This document shows, piece by piece, positions 56,759-64,000 of a stretch of 64,000 nt of DNA (within the stretch, counting starts at the first letter, position 1; each line of letters starts with the position of its first letter). The stretch covers positions 21,068,878 to 21,132,877 of the forward strand of contig OY829326.1 in assembly GCA_963691655.1 (NCBI GenBank), given 5' to 3'. The notes beneath the pieces were generated by a model. It had not been told where the DNA came from. It did no database searches and saw nothing but the letters and a program-made list of their open reading frames with translations. A program made the translations under genes and the position numbers. The DNA is from Toxonevra muliebris (Eukaryota > Arthropoda > Insecta > Diptera > Pallopteridae).

Positions 56759-59171
56759 ATGCAAAACCTCATCATTTTAGAATTCTGATTCGAAACTTCG
56801 AAAAAATCAAATTATGCGGGTCTCGAAAAAGTAAAAGTTTATATCTGATTTCTGTTTTACGCATTCCTTGCAAATGAAGTATAATGAACCATAAGAAAGC
56901 TTCTTAAGTTTGCATCTCAGATTATTTGTTTGTTTAGTAGTTTATAGAAGAATTTACCATAGAACATTTATCACGAATATATTATCCCATTATCTCCCTC
57001 CTTTATGAGTATTTTTACACATTTTGAAAAAAAATCACCTTCTTGATCTATTACGAGAGTTGATAGCATGTTAATAAATTATAGTAAAAATAAACCGAAA
57101 CATTTGGGTTTTTAAAAGCATTATTTAAACTAAAAATATATAAATTAAGAGTTTATTTATTCAATGATATATTAACCCATTAGCTTCTCCCGTGAATTTC
57201 AAATGGGTTACAAAAATCTAATTAAAATAAATGAAAATTCTGAGTTAGTATGTAAAAAGGAACTTACCTTAATAAAAAAGTTCCTTTCTCACATTCGGTG
57301 TGGTTCCATTCAATTCAGAAGGAATCAAAATTTCAAAAGAAATTTAGCTTGAATTCTGCTTAAAACCTTGACGCTTCACTGCACTTACAACTGGGTTACA
57401 CTTTTACAACGGCCTTTTTTTTAGAGCCAATTTTCCAATAATTAGGCACTTTTAATAAATATTGCATAAATTTTGAAGAAAAAAAAAATATTTATATTTT
57501 TATTAATTTTTATTTTATGCACATTTGCGAATTCACTTTTTTATGAGTTTGCAAAAAGAACAAGAAGAAGAAACTGCATAAAATTTAATTGTGCACAATT
57601 AAACGCACATTAAAAACAACTACTACACTGAACTTCACTGCACTCACTGATGTGAATATGATGATGCAGCAGTTGCAGGAATTTTTGCACAAATATACCA
57701 GCAACTTTGCTTCACACACAGACGCGCAAATTGCAAATAAAATATACAAAAAAAAAAAACAAAAATTTGTAATCAAGTTCAATTTTTTAATTAACCATTT
57801 AAAACAAATGAATATTGAGTAGTTTTAGTTTAAATATTATTGGCAATTAATTATTAATTTTGCAGTTATTGCTATTTAAAAGCGGAAAATGCATGAAATT
57901 ATACAATGTTGAAAAATGCAAGAAAATTTAATTAACATAAGTAAAATTGGTAAAATTTAGGTTTTAAAAATTTTAATATTAAAGTTGAGTACTTTTCGTG
58001 GTTTGAAATGTTCTTATTAAAATTGTGGTTGTCGTTGTAAATGCATTCCTACATCATTTTCTAAGCATTTATTTGCATGCATGGCTTTTAACAAAATTCC
58101 CATAAAAAAATTTGTCTCCTCGCTCGTCTTGAGGTACGAGAAGAGAGGAGAAGCGTTGACAATGTGAAAATGCAGTTCTCAACTCCAGTGTATGCACTGC
58201 GCGCAACACGCACGCATGCGCATGCGATGCTCTTGTGTTGCTATAGCGGCAAAAAGCTGATAATTAAACGAAGCAATGAAGCAGCCAACCAACGCTAACG
58301 CAAAAAGCCTGACAGTATTTACTGCAATAGCATATACGATTCACTTTTTTATGAGTTCACATTTAATAATTTTTGCATTTTTATTAAACTTTACTTTTTA
58401 TATTTTCCTTTTTTTTTTTTGGTGTTTTTTTGTTATTTAAATTTGTATTGCTGCTTTGTCGTGCATATTCGATGTTGTTGTTGTTGCTTTGCTGAAGCTG
58501 ATGTGGCTGCTGCCGCTGCTGCACTTTACTCTTATCTACGCATTATATCAGATAAAATATCTCAAAGATATTACTTATTTAATAATGCATTTGGCAGCAG
58601 ATGGCAACACTATATTACAATAAATACATATACACACACATACACAGATACATACGTAGATGTATGAAAAAGCGGATGCAGCGGAAATACTGTTGATGTT
58701 GTTGTTGTTGGTATTGTTACTCGGTTGTATGTAGCTGTAGTACTCACTTTCGTATCTGAAAATAAAAGGAAAAACGAGGATTGGAGTTGATGAAAAAGTT
58801 TATTTATATTAAAAAAAAACAAAAACAGACAAAATAAAACAATGTAGACAGAGAAAGAGCAGAGAGGCCTGCAGTGTAGTGAAGTTAAAGTCATGGGAAT
58901 AATAAAGTACGCGTATGATAAGCCATAAAAGGGTAAAATCTTAATGCTGTCATAAAAAATCCAATTTAAATGTATTGACTTGCAAAGTACATCAACCAAA
59001 TGCTAATATTTACTTCCATATTGGAAAGTTTAATGAAAGTTCATAACAATAATAAAGTTGAGATCTAAGGATATGAATTTTATAACGTTTATAAAATTTT
59101 TACTAACTTTTGCTCCGTAGTCTCATTCGAAATTTTTTTAAAATTAAAATAGAGGCCAAAAAAAGTGCAAC
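56759..59171. other. AT-rich stretch; one GC-richer patch
   Basis: Mostly AT-rich. 58110-58270 is GC-richer and contains alternating GCGCGC/GCATGCGCATGCG words (58198-58226) that could be regulatory or Z-DNA-prone. GTT and CTG triplets lie at 58470-58525 and 58690-58710. No exon could be supported. Confidence 0.45.
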
Positions 59172-59338
59172 ATTTGAAATCTTAGTTACACTATGCGACC
59201 AAATCGGATTTGTTTTCTTTCGCATGAGGTTTGTCGTCGGATTTAAAAAGAGAAGGTGATGCTGAGCAATCCTGCATTCATAATTTTTCTAGGTCAGTAA
59301 CTGTTTTTGATTTAAAGTTTCGCCCTGAAACAGTTTTA
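59172..59338 (-). repeat. Dispersed repeat, arm B of an inverted pair
   Basis: Reverse-complement partner of 1-170 (about 88% identity by eye). The shared block ends at the CAAAT next to 59172 and at AAAACTGTTTCAGG near 59338. No terminal repeats or duplications are visible at these edges. Confidence 0.8.
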
Positions 59339-60059
59339 AAAGTTTAAAAATTAATAAAAATAGAACAAATTATCGGATCCTTGTAAAATTAAACTTATTT
59401 GATAGGTAATAAAAAGCAATAATTTTTTAGTATTGCGCCCTTGCTTTAAAGGCGCTTGCAAACAATCTGGCTTAGGGCTCATTTTAAAGGGCATGACTCA
59501 GTTTTTTAATTCTAAATTTCGAAGTTTGTAGCATGTTGGGGTTCAGGGATCAATCCCATTGCTTTTTAAAACGTGACGTGATGTGAAGTTTCTGAATTCG
59601 GATTTATGTTCAGCATGAAAAATTCATTAACCAACACTAGGAACTACGTTATTAGCCAAATCCATGCAGGGCAGTGTTATTGGACTAGCTCCAAAGTTTT
59701 AGGAGACAGTCTTAAAATATAATTGATTCTTTAACCCATTATTGCTCAGAGCACCCTGACTCGGAAGATCCCTTTCAATACTCTGAGTGCACGAATTTAG
59801 GGAATATATGACAACCTGATCCGGGCTCTCATCATTGATAATGGCCCAAATTCCCACTGATAATCATTTGAAAAATGTGAGCTTCTGACTATTTTTAACA
59901 TTTTCGGTTATTTTTTTTAGGTTGGGTACATCGTCAGTAATGGCAAGTTAATGATTAATCGAAATTATGTCCTTGCCGATAGAAAAATGCATTGGAATCC
60001 ATTTTGAATAATATTTATTTGAATAATAAATTTATTCTTTGAATTTTTGGTCGTTTTCA

Positions 60060-60090
<31 letters not shown>

Positions 60091-62750
60091 GAGATTAAAC
60101 TTCAAGTCATTTATCCGCTTTTGTTCTAAGTCTGATAGGGTCCATCAAATGCATCAGCGTATTTAATCTATTTTATTTAAACATCAGTTTCATAAATATT
60201 GTTTATGAATATTTTCTTCGTATGAAATCCCTCCCGTAAAAAAAAATCCTTGCTACGGCCCTGAACCGACCGATTGTGTTGAAATTTTTGCTTATCAGGA
60301 TTTTTTCTAAGCCACAAAACTAATTTGTGGCCTTTAGCAAAAATCACGGAAAGGTGGAGTTTTCTTTGGACCTCCCGATTTTGTTGAAACTTTCTACTTG
60401 CATATTATAATTATATGATCCGAATTACCAGCAAATGAGGTGTTTGCTTAATTACAAAATTTAGAAATAGTATATAGTTTTAATTAATTAAAGTTTTTTA
60501 GCTGTGATTTAGATATAATAGGTGATGTTTGGAGGTAATTCGGATCGACCCTTTGCCTAGAGAGTTTTTGTGGAATTTGAGTTCAAAGTTTAGATAAACT
60601 TTTACAGTATTTTGAATTTTAATCAAAAATTTTGCATTTTAAAATCAAAAAATATAGAAATATTAATAAAAATTAGTAGCATTTCTTAGAGTTATACCAA
60701 TTTTGAAACTAACTAGTAATTTTTAGTCAAAAATTAAAAAGTAAAAACTATTTTCTGTTAAATGATTAGTATCTTTTCTATTCCAGACTACATTTTAATT
60801 TTTGATTATAAATTTTAATTCAGAAATTGCTTAGAATGATTCAAAGAAATGATTTTTTTATATATTTCGTTGTGCATCAGCTCATGGGCGTGGCCACGGA
60901 CTACAAGATCCAGAGATTTACTTTAAGGGCGTTAACATTTGTTCATCCCTTTTAAATTTTTTTTTTATTTGTGACCAGTGATCAAATATATGAAATTCTT
61001 AACAGTAAGGAAGCGGTAAGTTAGGGAGGTGATGGGGGGGGGGGGGGAAGTTTAGGGTGGAGTTGGGGGGAGGTTAGGGGGAGTTGGCGTCGAGGTCAAG
61101 GGTATTTAACCCCTAATCCTTTCCCCTTTCCTACCCCCCTTAGATACGCTATTGATCCTACGTAAGATTACACAGTCCCATACTTTTGTTTTTAATATAA
61201 TCGCATCTATCGCCCAGCCACAGCCTCTACCCTTAATTTTGATACGCCCATGTGTAGGCCCATAATTGAGAATCAGTCCGGTGTGGAACAAGTAAGTCTC
61301 CATACCAAATTTTATTAATTTAGCTCGGTATGATATTCGAAGACATTGGATTTTTGCGAAAATGCCACGCCGACTTTAAGATACGGTCGAATTTTATAGC
61401 CCACAACTTGACATACACACAAATGCAATTCTACACCAAATTTCACAAAGATCGGACAAACGGTATATGATTGCATAAGAAAAATACATAGATTTGGACA
61501 ATAAATTGTATGTATGTATGTGAATGTATTTACGCATAGATACATAATTTTTTTTTTATATATATTTTCCCTAAACACCAAATTTATCTTTTGCATCTAA
61601 ATAATCCTCAAATTAAATATAATTTGCTTCAAATTTTGCTGATCCGAATTGCATACATCATCGATCCGCACACTCAATTTTTCGATCCGAATTACATGCA
61701 ATCCATTTTTTTCGAAGTGGTGTTACCTAAGTAACTATTAAAACAAAAAGTTATGTTTTGTTTTTTTTTTAATTTAATTTACAATATTTTTTTCATAAAT
61801 CTGTAATCCTTATTTGTAGCGCTCAAAGTTTCCCTTACAAAAATCGATCCGAATTACCCTCACTTGCGTTAATTGCTTTTTATTAGCAATAAAATGATAA
61901 ATGATACAGGTAGAAAAAGGTTAAACCACATTTTGGAAAGGTGAAATTACAGATTTATAGTAACTTAGCTATTTTAGATCTTAAGAGTAATTTAAATTAT
62001 TTTTATTGCTTTATAATGAGAAAAAGGCTGAAAAACACTTTCTTCAGCTTTAAGGCTCGTGAGGGACCTCTAAATTTTCTGCGATCGGCATGAAACTTTA
62101 TATTTCTTAGTTTTTTATCGAAACGAATATTTTTAGACCGTGAGACTTTTGCAAAAAAAGGGCCACCCTAATCAACATAGATCGTCTGATTCACAATTTA
62201 ACAATCAGAATGACATTTTCCTAAGTGGGTTTTATATAAAATATACATGCCATTGCCACTTGGAGCAGATTAACATACTTCTTGATACTCAAGATGATAT
62301 TGAAAACATGAGTTTTTACTGAGCCACTATCAAAATAAAATTGGAAGTGCCTTAACTAGTAAATTTGTGCTCTAACTTAAGCAATTAGAGCACTTTATAA
62401 TAAAATTTACATGCAAGTTTCTTTTTTAATACTGCTTTTCTTGGATAGATTAGGATCCCAACGATATTCGTAGCCATAAGAAATTTTAATAAGCTCTAGG
62501 TCTCTACCGAATACTGAACTGATCCACTTTCTTCTATATTAATCCTAATATGCTATTGTTTCTTTAATCCAGCCATATTGATCTGAACATTTTCCGCTTT
62601 AGTAATCCTCTGTAGCGTTTGTGATACAGAAGGTTTATTTAGGTTAATTAATACTAATAGTGTGCCGCATTACCTTTAGAAATAATGTTCAGACAATTTT
62701 GTAAGAGTATGTCATGGTTCAAAATTAAAAATGCTAAATTTAGACTATTC
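59339..62750. other. Non-coding stretch; T run, G runs, possible transposon end
   Basis: It contains a 27-base T run (60064-60090), a CAGGGCCGTAGC-type end on the minus strand (about 60250-60262), GGGCGTGGCCACG at 60887 (a phrase common in old retroposon text), the G-run cluster listed separately, and CAAATTTCACAAAGATCGG-like text at 61437. None of these defines a complete element, and no frame is gene-like. Confidence 0.45.
61034..61081 (+). other. G-run cluster (G-quadruplex candidate)
   Basis: Fourteen consecutive G (61034-61047), then GGG at 61054-61056, six G (61065-61070) and five G (61077-61081) within 48 bases. This meets the four-tract pattern for an intrastrand G-quadruplex on the plus strand. 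In such AT-rich surroundings it is exceptional, but may be a decayed simple repeat. Confidence 0.6.
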
Positions 62751-62824
62751 GTCGCCTGAGAATTGATTTGGCGTATAGGTATATGAATTTGTACACACAT
62801 ACGCCAAATCAATTCTCAGGCGAC
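62751..62824. other. Perfect 26-bp hairpin with 22-base loop
   Basis: 62751-62776 is the exact reverse complement of 62799-62824; the outer half of each arm includes CGCCTGAGAATTGATTTGGC or its complement. The loop is 62777-62798. Pairing stops abruptly outside the arms. Size (74 nt) and loop length resemble a pre-miRNA, but the absence of any mismatch or bulge is unusual for one, and the arms could equally be a recent inverted duplication or the relic of a small foldback element. No known miRNA seed is recognised. Confidence 0.9.
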
Positions 62825-64000
62825 CTATTGGATTCCATATTAAACTATAAAAAAGTAAGTAGCTTCTAGTTTTATAATCAATTGCATTGATTTTAGCTAG
62901 CAAATCTAAATTAAAATTCTAAAATCTTAAGATAACTTAAAGAGTTTCTTAATCACCACAAGTGGTAGGTAGTTAGTAAAATCAAGTAATTTTACAATTT
63001 TATCAAACTATTAAACTGGGTTAAAAACTAGTAGTAAAATAATATCTACTAAATATTTTAAGTACATACATAAAATTTTTTTCTAATTTATGGCATGTTA
63101 ACACAAAAATTTTGTAACTTAACCTTTAAACGCAACAAAAAAAAAAAAAAAGCAAACCAAAGCAAAGAAAAAACGAAAACGAAACCAAAGACGAAAAAAA
63201 GAACAAGACAACAACGCTTGACACTTTAAATGCGCCAATTAAACGCATAAACTTTAACAAAAAAAAAAATAATAATAAATAAATAAGCATTTAAGAGCGT
63301 GGAGAAAAAAAATGAATTTGTTAAATGTCAGTCGCCGCTCGAGTCGCTCAAGTTGCAGCAACAGCAGCAGCAACATTTATTGCTGTAAAATTACCAATTG
63401 CCAAGAGAGAACATTGTTAGCTTTAAAGCTGCGTGGCATATTTAGGGCAACATGCAACAACATATTTCATTTATAGCAAAAAGGTATACATTTATGTATA
63501 TCGACTAATATCTCATGCTTGCAACTTAAGATAATACGAAAAATAAAATAAAAAAATTGAAAAATATCGAGTATTTTAAAAGTTTTGTGTGTGTGTTTTT
63601 TTTTTAAATTTTTATTTAGAATTTATTTGGCGCTTAAATTGTGCACTTGCAGCCAGCCAAATTGTTGGTGGAGTCAATTGCAATTATTTTTGTTGTCGTC
63701 ACCAAATACCAAAAACAGACACCAACAACAACCGACAACCAACCACCATCAACACGCCAGCCATTATCAACAACTTTAACTACAACTATTTAGTTATGCG
63801 CGCTATGTGCAGAAAGTTTTCTGAAAAGTGTGGCAACTCAACACACAATAAAAATGTTACTGTTGCTGGCAACAGCTGTTGTTCTTGTTGGTGTTGTTGG
63901 TGCTGCTATTTTAATAATGGTGTTTCCGGCGATTGTTTTCACAGTTTTTTGTTTTTCGTTTTTTATTTTTATTTATATTTTTTGGGTGGTTTTAAAAACA
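62825..64000. other. AT-rich stretch with CAA/CAG triplets
   Basis: A-rich (63135-63330) with GC-richer text at 63320-63400 (GCCGCTCGAGTCGCTCAAG and CAGCAACAGCAGCAGCAAC) and GTT triplets at 63868-63906. A 54-codon frame (63312-63476) starts in this patch but has no family features. It could be a 5' UTR or enhancer region, and I see no evidence beyond composition. Confidence 0.4.

Noticed and set aside
59515..59560. tRNA-like B box (GGGATCAATCCC) as a sixth SINE head
   Set aside because: No A box at the right distance and no similarity to the other heads.
63312..63476. 54-codon frame starting in a GC-richer patch
   Set aside because: Starts in a CAG/AGC triplet cluster (Ser/Asn run), shows no recognisable domain, and length is within chance expectation.

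Overview
This 64 kb window looks like non-coding DNA from a higher fly (cyclorrhaphan Diptera; a tephritid-type fruit fly is my guess, not a proof). It is very AT-rich and full of CA/TG, CAA/CAG and GTAT-type microsatellites and A/T runs. The only protein-like remains I recognise belong to insect transposons. I found no exon of a host gene, no rRNA, no functional tRNA, and nothing bacterial (no operons, ribosome sites, IS elements or CRISPR). The most economical reading is one very large intron or an intergenic region. Nearly all open frames of 60-165 codons are low-complexity chance frames or lie inside repeats.

Layout. 1-170 is one arm of a dispersed repeat whose inverted partner lies at 59172-59338. 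2373-3319 and 12983-13897 are two inverted copies of one TA-flanked element with a shared coding-like core; copy 1 sits inside a decayed tRNA-derived SINE head. 4800-5610 and 8179-9765 are eroded tandem arrays. The second is split by a CACTGGGGCC-ended 0.9 kb element and flanked by a well-preserved SINE (7862-8163) with 15-bp target-site duplications. 14010-14460 is a LINE RNase H fossil. 17030-21590 holds four further decayed direct-repeat blocks.

23034-26441 is a graveyard of three different Tc1/mariner-superfamily transposases, all on the minus strand; one is a DD37E type. 28959-29561 is a Transib-like element with perfect 5-bp duplications, carrying an unidentified protein-like frame. 35954-36525 is an AACG-rich inverted-repeat element. 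39160-42690 is a ~22-bp minisatellite field with a 494-bp inverted-repeat element inside. 44850-45640 is an almost full-length but shattered Tc1/mariner-type transposase. 48310-48657 holds two adjacent tRNA-like heads, and 48795-49815 is a hexanucleotide array.

52695-55099 is a piggyBac-type element (TTAA duplications) that was invaded twice: by a foldback element made of alternating TAACGCC-type motifs (53242-54174), and by an internally deleted Tc1/mariner-type element (about 54474-54860). 56026-56754 is a second TTAA-flanked element without a recognisable protein. 62751-62824 is a perfect 26-bp-arm hairpin of pre-miRNA size.

Functionally the window works as a layered fossil bed. The order of insertion can be read at several places: MITE into SINE, MITE into array, foldback and Tc1-like element into piggyBac. 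No transposase here looks intact, so any mobility would depend on enzymes encoded elsewhere.
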